The notes: generated by a model not told the origin, from the sequence alone. 64,000 nt of DNA from Mycolicibacterium sp. CBMA 247 (GCF_009729095.1 NZ_VTGX01000001.1:1364001-1428000), one strand, 5' to 3'; numbered from the stretch's first letter, positions 28,313 through 37,997 are shown. Numbers and translations: made by a program.

Positions 28313-29176
28313 TCAGGAGTGAACGACACCATTCGTCGGGCCACCGGCCGGCATCACCTGCTGCTGCATCGGCGACGGTCCCAGCAGCCGGTACAGCGGC
28401 CAGGTCCAGGTGAACCCTCCGCTGCTCGACCGGGCGTAGCTGGTGTGCACGGCGATCGCGTTGGCGGTCACCCCTTGGGCATCCGAGTCGTAGTCACAGA
28501 CCGCGTCGCCGCGATCGCACACGCTGATCGTGCGGCTACCGACCGACGCCGGCAGCACAGCCGGGGCGTGGGCCAGGATCGGCCAGTCCTGCGCGACACC
28601 CTTGCCGGTGCCGCGCACCGCGGTGGCCCCGGTGTCGCGCACCGCGGTGGCCGTGCCCAGGTTGAGGGTGGAGTCCGCCGGCAACCGGTCACCATCGGCG
28701 ACCAACAGTGCGGCGGTCAGATTCGGGCTACCCGCCAACATGGCCAGATTGCGGTGGACCACCATCGCGCCCTGCGAATAGCCGGCCAGCACCACCTCGC
28801 TGGCCGGGCACTGCTGGGTGAACGCCGCGTATTGATTCGCCAGCGCCGCCACCCCGGCATCCACACTGCTCATGAAGCCGCCCCAGCCCAGCAGGTCGCC
28901 GTCCGCGGGCACCGCGGCGGCCGGATAGGCCACCGCCTCGGCAGTCATGGTCCGGCCATCCCGCTGCACCCACCCGGACAGGTCGCGCAGGGAGTTGTAC
29001 ACGACCCGGCCCATGCCGGCGTCGGCGGTCGGATCGTCACGCTCACCCGAACCGGCAACGCCTATCCAATGCACATCCGGGCACCCGGGGCTGGCCTGCG
29101 CCGAGCCTGCTGTCAGTCCGGCTGCGGCGCCGGCAAGCACAGCCGCCGCGGCCATCGCCCACATCCGTCGCATCAT
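28313..29176 (-). CDS. Cutinase-family exported serine esterase
   Basis: A 287-residue secreted alpha/beta hydrolase. A signal peptide covers about residues 1-28 (basic start, AAAAVLAGAAAGLTAGSAQA, cleavage before SPGCPDVH). The cutinase nucleophile elbow is GYSQGAMV; the acid lies in the CDRGDAVCDY disulfide-type loop and the base in NAIAVHTSYA. Cutinase-like proteins in mycobacteria are lipid esterases/phospholipases rather than true cutinases. A Val/Arg/Thr-Gly repeat in the middle (TAVRDTGATAVRGTG) is unusual and comes from a short in-frame repeat. The first ATG is used; a second one follows directly. Confidence 0.82.
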   Translation of the reverse strand: MMRRMWAMAAAAVLAGAAAGLTAGSAQASPGCPDVHWIGVAGSGERDDPTADAGMGRVVYNSLRDLSGWVQRDGRTMTAEAVAYPAAAVPADGDLLGWGGFMSSVDAGVAALANQYAAFTQQCPASEVVLAGYSQGAMVVHRNLAMLAGSPNLTAALLVADGDRLPADSTLNLGTATAVRDTGATAVRGTGKGVAQDWPILAHAPAVLPASVGSRTISVCDRGDAVCDYDSDAQGVTANAIAVHTSYARSSSGGFTWTWPLYRLLGPSPMQQQVMPAGGPTNGVVHS

Positions 29177-29273
29177 CTTGCCCCCAACCCGTGTAGCTCA
29201 TCTATGCAATAAAGATCGTCTCAGCTATCACAGGCGTTACACCAGGCCCAGAAAGAACAGCTCAGCAGACAGC

Positions 29274-29304
29274 AAAAACGGCGCCCACCCGGAGGTGAGC
29301 GCCG
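29274..29304 (-). terminator. Intrinsic terminator after tuf
   Basis: On the minus strand a GC-rich stem (29279-29304, one mismatch in the arms) is followed by five T residues (29274-29278). It lies 25 nt beyond the tuf stop and ends the str operon. Confidence 0.85.
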
Positions 29305-29328
29305 CTTTCGCAGTGCTAGGTCAGATCA

Positions 29329-30519
29329 TCACTTGATGATCTTGGTGACCCGGCCGGCGCCGACGGTACGGCCGCCCTCGCGGATCGCGAAGCGCAGGCC
29401 CTCGTCCATGGCGACAGGCTGGATCAGCACGACGGAGATGTCGGTGTTGTCACCGGGCATCACCATCTCGGTGCCCTCGGGCAGGGTCACCACGCCGGTC
29501 ACGTCCGTGGTACGGAAGTAGAACTGCGGACGGTAGTTGTTGAAGAACGGCGTGTGGCGGCCACCCTCGTCCTTGGACAGGATGTAGACGCTGCCCTCGA
29601 ACTCGGTGTGCGGGGTGGTGGTGCCGGGCTTGACCACAACCTGGCCACGCTCGACGTCCTCGCGCTTGATGCCACGAACCAGCAGACCGACGTTGTCGCC
29701 CGCTTGGCCCTGGTCGAGCAGCTTGCGGAACATCTCCACACCGGTGACGGTGGTCTTGGTCGTGGTCGGCTTGATACCGACGATCTCGACCTCTTCGTTG
29801 ACGTTGATCACGCCACGCTCGACGCGACCGGTCACCACGGTGCCACGACCGGTGATGGTGAAGACGTCCTCGACGGGCATCAGGAACGGCTTGTCGGTCT
29901 CGCGAACCGGATCCGGGATCGACTCATCGACCGCGTCCATCAGGTCCTCAACCGACTTGACCCACTTCGGGTCGCCTTCGAGAGCCTTGAGCGCCGACAC
30001 CTTGATGACCGGGGCGTCCTCGTCGAACTCCTGGGCGGCCAGCAGTTCGCGGACCTCCATCTCGACGAGCTCGATGAGCTCCTCGTCCTCGACCATGTCG
30101 GCCTTGTTCAGCGCGACCAGGATGTAGGGCACACCCACCTGGCGGGCCAGCAGCACGTGCTCGCGAGTCTGCGGCATCGGGCCGTCGGTCGCGGCGACCA
30201 CCAGGATCGCGCCGTCCATCTGGGCGGCACCGGTGATCATGTTCTTGATGTAGTCGGCGTGACCGGGGGCGTCCACGTGGGCGTAGTGGCGCTTCTCGGT
30301 CTGGTACTCCACGTGGGAGATGTTGATCGTGATGCCGCGCTGACGCTCTTCAGGCGCATTGTCGATCTGGTCGAATGCGCGCGACTCGTTCAACGCCGGG
30401 TACTTGTCATGCAGAACCTTGGTGATTGCTGCAGTAAGCGTGGTCTTGCCGTGGTCAACGTGACCGATGGTCCCGATGTTGACGTGCGGCTTCGTCCGCT
30501 CGAACTTCGCCTTCGCCAC
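29329..30519 (-). CDS. tuf: Elongation factor Tu
   Basis: A 396-residue translational GTPase delivering aminoacyl-tRNA to the ribosome. G-motifs: [14 protein letters not shown] (P-loop), the [12 protein letters not shown] switch, [12 protein letters not shown], and NKADM with a later SALKALEG. Domains II and III are complete. It is the last gene of the str operon, 85 nt after fusA, and is followed by a terminator. Only one tuf copy is present in the window. Confidence 0.99.
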   Translation of the reverse strand: MAKAKFERTKPHVNIGTIGHVDHGKTTLTAAITKVLHDKYPALNESRAFDQIDNAPEERQRGITINISHVEYQTEKRHYAHVDAPGHADYIKNMITGAAQMDGAILVVAATDGPMPQTREHVLLARQVGVPYILVALNKADMVEDEELIELVEMEVRELLAAQEFDEDAPVIKVSALKALEGDPKWVKSVEDLMDAVDESIPDPVRETDKPFLMPVEDVFTITGRGTVVTGRVERGVINVNEEVEIVGIKPTTTKTTVTGVEMFRKLLDQGQAGDNVGLLVRGIKREDVERGQVVVKPGTTTPHTEFEGSVYILSKDEGGRHTPFFNNYRPQFYFRTTDVTGVVTLPEGTEMVMPGDNTDISVVLIQPVAMDEGLRFAIREGGRTVGAGRVTKIIK

Positions 30520-30604
30520 TTCTGTGTCCTCCTGGACTTGTTGGTGCTTTGGTTAAAGCAATGTTGATGTTCAGTTGTGTGCCGCGACAGTTGCCGCGAC
30601 GAGC

Positions 30605-32707
30605 TTACTGACCCGTCGCCTTCGCGATGATCTCCTTCGACACGTTCGCCGGAACCTCGGCGTACGAGTCGAACACCATGGAGTAGTTCGCCCGGCCCTG
30701 CGTCTTCGACCGAAGGTCGCCGACGTAGCCGAACATCTCCGACAGCGGCACCTGCGCCTTGACGACGCGCGCACCGCTGCGCTCCTCCATGGCCTGAATC
30801 TGACCACGGCGGGAGTTCAAGTCGCCGATCACTTCACCCATGTAGTCCTCGGGTGTAATGACCTCGACAGCCATGATGGGCTCCAGGATGACTGGCTGAG
30901 CCGCCTGGGCGGCCTTCTTCAGCACCTGCGAACCCGCCACCTTGAACGCCATTTCCGAGGAGTCCACCTCGTGGTAGGCGCCGTCGAGCAGCGTCACCTT
31001 CAGGTTCACCAGCGGGTAGCCGGCGAGCACGCCGTACTGCATGGCGTCCTGCGCACCGGCATCCACCGATGGGATGTACTCGCGCGGGACGCGGCCACCG
31101 GTGACCTTGTTCTCGAACTCGTAGGTGGCACCGTCCTCGCCGACGAACGGCTCGATGGAGATGAGCACCTTCGCGAACTGGCCGGATCCGCCCGTCTGCT
31201 TCTTGTGGGTGAACTCGACCTTGTCGACCTTCTTGCGGATGGTCTCTTTGTAGGCCACCTGGGGCTTACCGACGTTGGCCTCGACCTTGAACTCGCGACG
31301 CATGCGGTCCACCAGGATGTCCAGGTGCAGCTCGCCCATACCGCCGATGACGGTCTGGCCGGTCTCCTGGTCCAGGTGCACCTTGAAGGTCGGATCCTCT
31401 TCGGCGAGCTTCTGGATCGCGGTGCCCAGCTTCTCCTGGTCACTCTTGGTCTTGGGCTCGATGGCCACCTCGATCACCGGATCGGGGAAGGTCATCGACT
31501 CGAGCACGATCTGCTGGTTCGGATCGCACAGGGTGTCGCCGGTGGTGGTGTCCTTCAGGCCGATCACCGCGTAGATGTGACCCGCGGAGGCCGACTCGAC
31601 CGGGTTCTCCTTGTTGGCGTGCATCTGGAACAGCTTGCCCAGCCGCTCCTTCTTGCCCTTGGTGGCGTTGACAACCTGCGCACCGGACTCGACCTTGCCC
31701 GAGTACACCCGGACGTAGGTGAGCTTGCCGAAGAAGGGGTGCACGGCGATCTTGAACGCCAGCGCGGCGAACGGCTCGGTGGTCGACGGCTTGCGAAGAA
31801 CCTCTTCGTCCTCCTTGCCGGGGACGTGGCCCATGACGGACTCGACATCCAGCGGCGAGGGCAGGTAGTCGATCACGGCGTCCAGCATCGGCTGCACACC
31901 CTTGTTCTTGAACGCGCTGCCGCACAGCACCGGGTACAGCTCGCTGCCTACGGTCAGCTTGCGGATGCCGCCCTTGATCTCATCGATGGTGAGTTCCTCG
32001 CCGCCGAGGTACTTCTCCAGAAGTGCCTCGTCGGTCTCGGCGACGGTATCCAGCAGCTCGCTGCGGTACTCGGCGGCCTTGTCTACCAAGTCGGCGGGAA
32101 TCTCGACGACCTCGTAGCTCTCGCCGAGCTTGGTCTCGCCGCGCCACACCTTGGCGTTCATCTCGACCAGGTCGACGATGCCCTCGAAGTCGTTCTCGGC
32201 ACCGATCGGCAGCTGGATCACCAGCGGCTTGGCGCCGAGGCGGTCCTTGATGGTCTGCACCGTGAAGTAGAAGTCCGCACCGAGCTTGTCCATCTTGTTG
32301 ACGAAACAGATCCGTGGCACGTCGTACTTGTCGGCCTGACGCCACACCTGCTCAGACTGCGGCTCGACACCCTCTTTGCCGTCGAAGACGGCAACGGCAC
32401 CGTCGAGAACCCGCAGGCTGCGCTCCACCTCAACGGTGAAGTCGACGTGCCCGGGGGTGTCGATGATGTTGATCTGGTTGTCGTTCCAGAAGCAGGTGAC
32501 GGCTGCGGAGGTAATGGTGATACCCCGCTCCTGCTCCTGCTCCATCCAGTCGGTCGTAGAGGCGCCGTCGTGCGTCTCACCGATCTTGTAATTGACGCCG
32601 GTGTAATAGAGGATGCGCTCGGTCGTCGTCGTCTTGCCGGCGTCGATGTGCGCCATGATGCCGATGTTGCGGACCTTGTTCAGGTCAGTCAGCACGTCCT
32701 GTGCCAC
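30605..32707 (-). CDS. fusA: Elongation factor G
   Basis: A 700-residue translocase GTPase. The motifs are [49 protein letters not shown] and [10 protein letters not shown]. Domain IV is present, with the tip region near [21 protein letters not shown]. Length is normal for EF-G1. It follows rpsG after an 87-nt gap and precedes tuf. The opposite strand is also open over the entire gene because of GC codon bias; that is not a gene. Confidence 0.99.
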   Translation of the reverse strand: MAQDVLTDLNKVRNIGIMAHIDAGKTTTTERILYYTGVNYKIGETHDGASTTDWMEQEQERGITITSAAVTCFWNDNQINIIDTPGHVDFTVEVERSLRVLDGAVAVFDGKEGVEPQSEQVWRQADKYDVPRICFVNKMDKLGADFYFTVQTIKDRLGAKPLVIQLPIGAENDFEGIVDLVEMNAKVWRGETKLGESYEVVEIPADLVDKAAEYRSELLDTVAETDEALLEKYLGGEELTIDEIKGGIRKLTVGSELYPVLCGSAFKNKGVQPMLDAVIDYLPSPLDVESVMGHVPGKEDEEVLRKPSTTEPFAALAFKIAVHPFFGKLTYVRVYSGKVESGAQVVNATKGKKERLGKLFQMHANKENPVESASAGHIYAVIGLKDTTTGDTLCDPNQQIVLESMTFPDPVIEVAIEPKTKSDQEKLGTAIQKLAEEDPTFKVHLDQETGQTVIGGMGELHLDILVDRMRREFKVEANVGKPQVAYKETIRKKVDKVEFTHKKQTGGSGQFAKVLISIEPFVGEDGATYEFENKVTGGRVPREYIPSVDAGAQDAMQYGVLAGYPLVNLKVTLLDGAYHEVDSSEMAFKVAGSQVLKKAAQAAQPVILEPIMAVEVITPEDYMGEVIGDLNSRRGQIQAMEERSGARVVKAQVPLSEMFGYVGDLRSKTQGRANYSMVFDSYAEVPANVSKEIIAKATGQ

Positions 32708-32794
32708 GGAAGTCTTCCCAACTCTTTCGCTTGCTTGATTAGGTGTTCGATTGCGCGCCAGCCGGCACCCGACGCTGGATGCCGGGCGCGGGTG

Positions 32795-33265
32795 TCACCA
32801 GCGGTAGTGCGCGAAAGCCCGGTTAGCTTCGGCCATCTTGTGAGTGTCCTCACGACGCTTCACAGCGGCACCCAGGCCGTTGCTCGCGTCCATGATCTCG
32901 TTGGCAAGGCGCTCGACCATGGTCTTCTCGCGACGAGCCTTGGAGAAGCTGACCAGCCAGCGCAGGGCCAGTGTGGTGGAGCGCTCGGGGCGCACCTCGA
33001 CCGGAACCTGGTAGGTGGCACCACCGACACGCCGGCTGCGCACCTCAAGGGCGGGCTTGACGTTGTCGAGCGCGCGCTTGAGGGTGACGACCGGATCAGT
33101 GCCGGTCTTGTCACGAGCCTGCTCCAGCGCGCCGTAGACGATGCGCTCGGCCAGAGATTTCTTGCCGTCCAGCAGAACCTTGTTGACCAACTGGGTGACC
33201 AGCTGCGACCCGTAAACCGGATCGTTGACCAACGGACGCTTCGGCGCGGGACCCTTGCGCGGCAT
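32795..33265 (-). CDS. rpsG: 30S ribosomal protein S7
   Basis: A 156-residue S7, the primary organiser of the 30S head and E-site component. It begins [20 protein letters not shown] and contains the conserved [39 protein letters not shown] and [32 protein letters not shown] blocks. Start and rpsL stop share nucleotide 33265. Confidence 0.99.
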   Translation of the reverse strand: MPRKGPAPKRPLVNDPVYGSQLVTQLVNKVLLDGKKSLAERIVYGALEQARDKTGTDPVVTLKRALDNVKPALEVRSRRVGGATYQVPVEVRPERSTTLALRWLVSFSKARREKTMVERLANEIMDASNGLGAAVKRREDTHKMAEANRAFAHYRW

Positions 33266-33639
33266 CAGCTCTTCTCCTTCTTGGCGCCGTAGCGGCTACG
33301 GGCCTGCTTGCGGTTCTTGACACCCTGGGTGTCAAGCGACCCGCGGATGATCTTGTAACGGACGCCGGGGAGGTCCTTCACACGACCGCCGCGAACCAGC
33401 ACCATCGAGTGCTCCTGCAGGTTGTGGCCCTCACCCGGGATGTAAGCGGTGACCTCAACCCCGCTGGTCAGCTTCACGCGTGCGACCTTGCGAAGCGCCG
33501 AGTTCGGCTTCTTCGGGGTGGTGGTGTACACGCGGGTGCACACGCCGCGGCGCTGCGGGCTGCCCTTGAGAGCCGCCGTCTTCACCTTGGCGACCTTGTC
33601 GCGGCGACCCTTGCGGACCAGCTGGTTGATGGTTGGCAT
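33265..33639 (-). CDS. rpsL: 30S ribosomal protein S12
   Basis: A 124-residue S12 that monitors codon-anticodon pairing. The two streptomycin-resistance hot spots are wild type, Lys43 ([12 protein letters not shown]) and Lys88 ([12 protein letters not shown]), so no S12-based resistance is encoded. It is the first gene of the str operon rpsL-rpsG-fusA-tuf. Confidence 0.99.
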   Translation of the reverse strand: MPTINQLVRKGRRDKVAKVKTAALKGSPQRRGVCTRVYTTTPKKPNSALRKVARVKLTSGVEVTAYIPGEGHNLQEHSMVLVRGGRVKDLPGVRYKIIRGSLDTQGVKNRKQARSRYGAKKEKS

Positions 33640-33917
33640 GTACCGGCTTTCTCTGTGTTGCTGTGCTGCTTTTGGCTTTTCTAAGTCTCTGTACTGCAGT
33701 TATCCCCCGGCCGCGTACCCCGCGTCCGGGCGTGTCGCACGTGCTTGCACCGGTGGGATTCCGATGCGTGTTAGACATGCAAATTGGCCCGGCGTGCGGG
33801 CACGCTTGCGAAACACTCAGCCGCATGCGCCTTCCGGCCAGGCACGATCTACCACAATACCAGGGCTGGCCGCGCCGAACCAAACCCACTCACGACAGCC
33901 TATTCCCAGGTCAGACG
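33640..33917 (-). promoter_or_regulatory. Upstream region of the str operon
   Basis: 278 nt between the TetR stop and rpsL hold no convincing gene. The str promoter and leader should lie here, reading leftward. The part next to rpsL is comparatively A+T rich (TTTTGGCTTTTCTAAG around 33670). I could not define -35/-10 boxes with confidence. Confidence 0.4.
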
Positions 33918-34541
33918 CTACGACCCCAGTTGCCCCATACCAGAGGCCAACCGTCGCAGCATATCGGTGAACACCGCATCGGTGTCGATGTCGTCCATCA
34001 CACCCGTCATTTCCAGCAGTACAAAGCCGTGCAGGGCCGACCAGAACTGCAGTGCGGCGTAGAAGGCATCCTCACCCTCCAACCCATACGAGGACAGGAC
34101 CTCGATGACGGGTCCGGCCGCAGCCCTGGTGGCCGCCGAGTACTCAGGGTCCTCGCCGCCGAACGGCATCCGGGTGAACGCCGAGTAGCGACCGGGATGG
34201 TGGTGTGCGTAGCTGCGGTAGGCGCTGGCCATCACCGAAACCGCATCGTCACGGGTGCGGCCGGAACCGACCGTGTTGAGCATCTCGATGATGTCGTCGA
34301 TCACGCGCATCCGGACCGTGCGCCGCAGGTCGTCGAGGCTGTGCACGTGGTTGTAGAGCGACGGACCCTTGGTGCCGAGCTGGCCGGCCAGTGCGTTGAT
34401 GGTCAGCGCATCCCAGCCCTCGCGGTCCAGAAACGTCAGCGCCGCGTTGACGATGGCATCGCGGCTGAGTTTGGTGGTCCGCGTCGGCCGCGCCTGAGCA
34501 CGCCGAGTGCCAGCTGCCTGTGGCTCCGGCCGAGCTGACAT
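33918..34541 (-). CDS. TetR family regulator upstream of the str operon
   Basis: A 207-residue TetR-type protein. The HTH is LSRDAIVNAALTFLDREGWDALTINALAGQLGTKGPSLYNHVHSLDDLRR. Its C-terminal domain resembles the WHG-type TetR C-domain, with the FWSALHGFVLLEMTG segment near the end. It matches Rv0681 in location (recalled). The first 25 residues are Ala/Arg-rich and probably disordered. The target genes are unknown; the DUF3558 genes to the right are on the same strand but separated by 79 nt. Confidence 0.87.
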   Translation of the reverse strand: MSARPEPQAAGTRRAQARPTRTTKLSRDAIVNAALTFLDREGWDALTINALAGQLGTKGPSLYNHVHSLDDLRRTVRMRVIDDIIEMLNTVGSGRTRDDAVSVMASAYRSYAHHHPGRYSAFTRMPFGGEDPEYSAATRAAAGPVIEVLSSYGLEGEDAFYAALQFWSALHGFVLLEMTGVMDDIDTDAVFTDMLRRLASGMGQLGS

Positions 34542-34620
34542 GTACGCACTGCCTTCGGATCGATGGAATTGCGCCCCGGTTTGGGTTGCCGTGAAACTGT
34601 AGCCCCTCAGACAGCGCAGA

Positions 34621-35151
34621 TCAGTTCACCCGGCCCTGACTGAGCCGAGCGAGTTTCTCGGTGACCTGGCACAGATCGGGCAGCGTGGCCGGGTTCATCG
34701 TCTGGATCGACCAGGTGATCACGTCGCCGCCCTTGGCCACATAGATGCTGCACACATTCGCGTCCGCCGCCCGGAAACCCTGATTGCCGTCGATGGACAG
34801 CTCGGTGAGGGTGCGGCCGGCCCGGGTCTCCAGGGTCCGTTCGGTGTCCATGTCGCTGCCCCGGTACCACCAGGTGGAGATACCCATGCCGGCACCGAAG
34901 GTGCCCAGCATCGAGTTCTCCTGCCAGAAGCACCCGGCAACGCTGACCACGGCCTTGGTGAACATCGACGAGCCGGCGGCATCGGCGATGTCGGCGTCGG
35001 TGACGCCGTTGCAGTCCGCAGCGTGAAAACCGCCGCCGGGCGCGGCCGGCTCGGGGGCCGACGAGGTGTCCGCCGGTGCGCACGCGGTCAGCAGCGTCGC
35101 GCCGACCGCGATGCCGGCCAGGCACGTCACAGGGAGAGAGCGGTGTACCAC
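34621..35151 (-). CDS. DUF3558 lipoprotein (second of a pair)
   Basis: A 176-residue predicted lipoprotein of the DUF3558 family. The GTG at 35149-35151 is followed by a signal peptide with lipobox LLTAC. Conserved DUF3558 elements are the ADCNGVTDADIADAAG segment, the GCFWQE motif in the middle, and the C-terminal DLCQVTEKLARL helix. Family members are actinobacterial envelope proteins of unknown function. It begins 2 nt after the stop of the upstream paralogue, so both form a two-gene operon. A longer frame to 35205 overlaps that gene and is rejected. Confidence 0.78.
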   Translation of the reverse strand: MVHRSLPVTCLAGIAVGATLLTACAPADTSSAPEPAAPGGGFHAADCNGVTDADIADAAGSSMFTKAVVSVAGCFWQENSMLGTFGAGMGISTWWYRGSDMDTERTLETRAGRTLTELSIDGNQGFRAADANVCSIYVAKGGDVITWSIQTMNPATLPDLCQVTEKLARLSQGRVN

Positions 35152-35153
35152 GG

Positions 35154-35738
35154 TCAGAGTTCCGATTGAAGAGTGGCCGAAACCAGCTTCTTGGCGTCCT
35201 GGCACGGATCGCCCTTGCCCGCATTTCCGGCGCTACCGGCACCGCGGAACTGCACCCACCAGCTGATCACGCCCGACCCCGCCGCCGCGGTCGCCGAGCA
35301 GGCCGCGCCGGTCACATCCCGCCGCGCCAGGAACGCCTCGTGCCGCTCGACCACGATGTCGGTGATCTGCGCGCCCCGACTGTGGACCACCGCGCGCTCC
35401 CGCTGCAGGGAGCCCTTCTCGAACCAGGAGAAGATCACGTCGAGCATCACGGGTGCTCCCGCATTCGGCCCGGCACCGGACTGGACGTTGCGCGACAACA
35501 CGTACTGGCACACCGCACCGCTGTACGGGCGCACCACGTTATCGGCGGCCAGGATCTCCTGAATGGTGCTGTCGACCAGCAGGCCACACCGGTCATCGAC
35601 GTATCCGAAACTGCGATCGGGGTCTGCGGTGTCGGTCGACGCACGCTCGGCAGTCCCGTCGATGGTGTGCGAACACCCCGCGACGGTCACCACGGCGGTG
35701 ACTGCCACGGCAGCAGCCTGAACAACACACCGACGCAT
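35154..35738 (-). CDS. DUF3558 lipoprotein (first of a pair)
   Basis: A 194-residue lipoprotein paralogous to the next gene. The ATG is at 35736-35738, the signal peptide VVQAAAVAVTAVVTVAGC ends in a lipobox cysteine, and DUF3558 features follow (DDRCGLLVDSTIQEIL, VCQYVLSR and the final DPCQDAKKLVSATL). The upstream extension to 35786 lacks signal-peptide logic. It is divergent from the DUF3060 pair across 135 bp. Confidence 0.75.
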   Translation of the reverse strand: MRRCVVQAAAVAVTAVVTVAGCSHTIDGTAERASTDTADPDRSFGYVDDRCGLLVDSTIQEILAADNVVRPYSGAVCQYVLSRNVQSGAGPNAGAPVMLDVIFSWFEKGSLQRERAVVHSRGAQITDIVVERHEAFLARRDVTGAACSATAAAGSGVISWWVQFRGAGSAGNAGKGDPCQDAKKLVSATLQSEL

Positions 35739-35873
35739 TGCTGAACACGGTACCCAGCACCGACACCGCACGCGACCCGTCGGCAACCGCCCGTCAAACT
35801 GGTCAACACTTACCGCCGGACAGAGGGCGCCACGTACTGTTCCTGGCAGCGGATCGGATGAGGGGAACTAACC

Positions 35874-36263
35874 GTGAATTGGACAGCTGTGGGTCGGAGG
35901 ACGCTTTTCGGGCTGGCCGCCGGTGCGCTCGCGTTGCCGCTGGCGCTGACCGTCGGTGCGCCCGGCGCGGCAGCCAAGAACGGTGACACCACCATCACCG
36001 GTCAAGGCATCGAACAAACCTTGGACTGCAACAACGCCACGCTGATCGTCAACGGAACCGGTAACCGGATCAACGCGTTGGGTACCTGTTGGGCGGTGAC
36101 CGTGCAGGGGTCGTCCAACGTGATCATCGCCGACAACGTCATCAACGACATCACCGTGTACGGCTCGGACCAGACTGTGTTCTTCAAGAACGGCGACCCG
36201 ATACTCGTGGACCGCGGCCGTGAACTGGGGATGACAAACCAACTCAGTCGCGTCCCCGCCTGA
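35874..36263 (+). CDS. DUF3060 exported protein
   Basis: A 129-residue protein with a basic N-terminus and a hydrophobic, Ala/Leu-rich signal (LFGLAAGALALPLALTVGAPGAAA). After it comes one DUF3060 module of regularly spaced short strands: TLDCNNATLIVNGTGNRI, ALGTCWAVTVQGSSNVII, DITVYGSDQTVFF, GDP. The N/G-rich ladder suggests a small right-handed beta-solenoid. It starts at a GTG. Function is unknown. The second DUF3060 gene follows after 21 nt and is clearly homologous. Confidence 0.75.
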   Translation: MNWTAVGRRTLFGLAAGALALPLALTVGAPGAAAKNGDTTITGQGIEQTLDCNNATLIVNGTGNRINALGTCWAVTVQGSSNVIIADNVINDITVYGSDQTVFFKNGDPILVDRGRELGMTNQLSRVPA

Positions 36264-36284
36264 GAAAGAAAGCTGAGGCAGACC

Positions 36285-36701
36285 GTGCTCACCCGTTTTC
36301 CCTACACCCAGCTGATCCTCGGCGCCGGCGTCACGGCCGCCGCGTTCACCCTGGCGGCCTGTGGTTCCGAAAGCTCGGACAACTCCAGCCCCTCTGCCAC
36401 CGCGGGGCAGTCCGGGATCAACGTCGAGGTCGGCAACACCATCAATTACATGTCGGTCGGCACCACCACTGACATCGACTGCGCCGACGGCAAGTCCCTC
36501 ACGGTGGGCGGCACCAACAACACCCTGACCATCAAGGGCACCTGCGCCAACGTGAACATCGGCGGATCCGACAACAAGATCACCTTCGAGCGGATCGACA
36601 AGGGGCTGACCATCGTCGGGCTGAACAACACCGTCAGCTACGCGGCGGGCGACCCCAAGGTCACCAACACCGGCAGCAACAACAAGGTCAACAAGGGTTA
36701 G
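36285..36701 (+). CDS. DUF3060 lipoprotein
   Basis: A 138-residue lipoprotein: signal sequence with lipobox LAAC at about residue 27, a Ser-rich spacer, then a DUF3060 solenoid-like module (DIDCADGKSLTVGGTNNTLTI, GTCANVNIGGSDNKITF, LTIVGLNNTVSYAAGDPKV). The GTG start at 36285 has an AGAAAGAAAG purine tract upstream. It shares the DC...L.V.G..N and GTC..V...GS.N.I...GDP framework with the preceding gene, so the two are tandem paralogues. I recall two genes on the opposite strand at the same relative place in M. tuberculosis (Rv0679c-Rv0680c). Confidence 0.75.
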   Translation: MLTRFPYTQLILGAGVTAAAFTLAACGSESSDNSSPSATAGQSGINVEVGNTINYMSVGTTTDIDCADGKSLTVGGTNNTLTIKGTCANVNIGGSDNKITFERIDKGLTIVGLNNTVSYAAGDPKVTNTGSNNKVNKG

Positions 36702-36702
36702 A

Positions 36703-36790
36703 CACAACCCAGGACAGGTTGTGAACGCGTAGCCCGTGGCCGGGCCGATCTTCGGCGATCTCGACGACCCGCGCAAACGCGGGCTCTTTG
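36703..36790 (+). terminator. Hairpins downstream of the DUF3060 genes
   Basis: Two inverted repeats follow the stop. The first is a 7-bp stem (36703-36709/36717-36723) without a T-run. The second is CCCGCG-CAAA-CGCGGG (36768-36783) followed by CTCTTTG, the better terminator candidate. Confidence 0.45.
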
Positions 36791-36937
36791 AATACTTATG
36801 ACCGTCGCTGGGCTCCAGCCGCGCGAAGCATCACGTCGACCATGCACGTTCTCCCCTACTGCGGTGGCCGATTCCAACGCTCGCCACATACCCGGGCTAT
36901 GAATTCATTTGGCCCACGAAGGCCTACCACCGACTGT

Positions 36938-36951
36938 TAGAGTCGCGCACC
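36938..36951 (+). promoter_or_regulatory. Candidate -10 element of a leaderless marR transcript
   Basis: TAGAGT at 36938-36943 fits the mycobacterial TAnnnT -10 consensus and would place the start site at or within a few bases of the GTG at 36952. Leaderless mRNAs are common in mycobacteria. No Shine-Dalgarno sequence is visible. Confidence 0.4.
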
Positions 36952-37458
36952 GTGGACCAGACAGGTACGAGCCGCCCCGGGAGCTGTTTGCCTGGCCTGG
37001 ATGACGCCGAGCAGGCCTGCTGGCAGTTCTTTATCGAATCATCGACCCGGCTCGGCGAGATCCTCTACCAACGGCTGCTGGACGAGCACGACCTCCCACT
37101 GGTCGATTTTCTCCTGCTCGACGTGCTCGCCAAATCCGACGGCGGTTCAGCCCGAATGACCGATCTCGCCAAGCGCCTGACGTTGACGCCGAGCCGCGTC
37201 ACCGCGCGGGTCCAGCGCCTGCAATCACGCGGACTGGTGGAGCGCGCCACCAGCAAGGACGACCGAAGGTCCGTGGTGGCCAGCATCACCCGCGACGGCC
37301 GGGCCTGCGTTCACCACGCGATGCGTACCTACGCACGAACTGTTCGCGAGCTGTATCTCAACCGACTTTCGCGTCGCCAAATGACCGCACTGGGCGACAG
37401 CTGCCGGCGGATCAACGACGAGCTGCAACACGTGCGGCGGTGGTTCGACAGCGTGTAG
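36952..37458 (+). CDS. MarR family transcriptional regulator
   Basis: A 168-residue winged-helix MarR-type regulator. The recognition region is ARMTDLAKRLTLTPSRVTARVQRLQSRGLVERATSKDDRRSVVASIT with the characteristic DDRR wing. An N-terminal helix (EQACWQFFIESSTRLGEILYQRLLDEHDL) provides the dimer interface. It is not similar to the efflux regulator MmpR5 (Rv0678), despite a similar neighbourhood. No divergent partner is present; the next gene downstream is the GjpA-like gene 540 nt away. Confidence 0.85.
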   Translation: MDQTGTSRPGSCLPGLDDAEQACWQFFIESSTRLGEILYQRLLDEHDLPLVDFLLLDVLAKSDGGSARMTDLAKRLTLTPSRVTARVQRLQSRGLVERATSKDDRRSVVASITRDGRACVHHAMRTYARTVRELYLNRLSRRQMTALGDSCRRINDELQHVRRWFDSV

Positions 37459-37997
37459 CCCAGCCCTGGGCGACCCTCACCAAGGTTTGCTAGCGATCCA
37501 CTTGGCCGTCCTGAACGATTCGCCGGATGGTTCTTGCCGCCGACCGATACGCGACTGCTGACAGTCCCGGATCAGCGGTGGATCGCAAAGCTGTCCGGAC
37601 CTTGTTCACTGCAACGAGGGCCTCGGATCTCGATGTTGCTGCTTCCGGAAGCTCTCGTCACAAACCGCGATGACGACCATTCGTATACACGCGCACACAG
37701 CTAACTATGGTGGCCAGGATATTGGCACACCATATTGGCTTGAATTGTGAGTACAGCTATCGGCAAGTGTGATAGAACTTGTTTCAGTGATGCCTAAACT
37801 AGTTTCGCAGTGAAATAAAATTGAGCGATATTTAATTTGCCGAGTAGCGCAACCCAGCCCCTGGTCAGGGCGTTCATCGAGGCTCTCCATTGCCGCCAAT
37901 CGCGCGACGCATCAAACTTGTCGCCGGGCTGCTTGACTCAGCGTTTTCTCAGATACCTTCTGACGCGTTCAGGATCAAGCACAGAAGAGAGCCCTTT
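37459..37997. other. A+T-richer gene-free stretch before the GjpA-like gene
   Basis: About 540 bases without a convincing ORF. From roughly 37680 to 37850 the sequence is clearly richer in A and T than the rest of the window (for example GAAATAAAATTGAGCGATATTTAATTTG near 37811). It probably carries the promoter of the following exported protein, and its composition suggests xenogeneic-silencer (Lsr2-type) binding or relatively recent acquisition. Short frames here have no recognisable features. Confidence 0.5.

Noticed and set aside
30575..33292. Plus-strand frame of about 900 codons across fusA and rpsG
   Set aside because: Antisense to two invariant translation genes; composition-driven open frame.
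36952..37458. MarR gene as the efflux regulator mmpR5 (Rv0678)
   Set aside because: The neighbourhood resembles that part of the M. tuberculosis map, but the protein sequence differs and no mmpS5/mmpL5 genes are adjacent.
37705..37899. 64-codon minus-strand frame in the A+T-rich gap
   Set aside because: No start context, no recognisable sequence and atypical composition; most likely chance.
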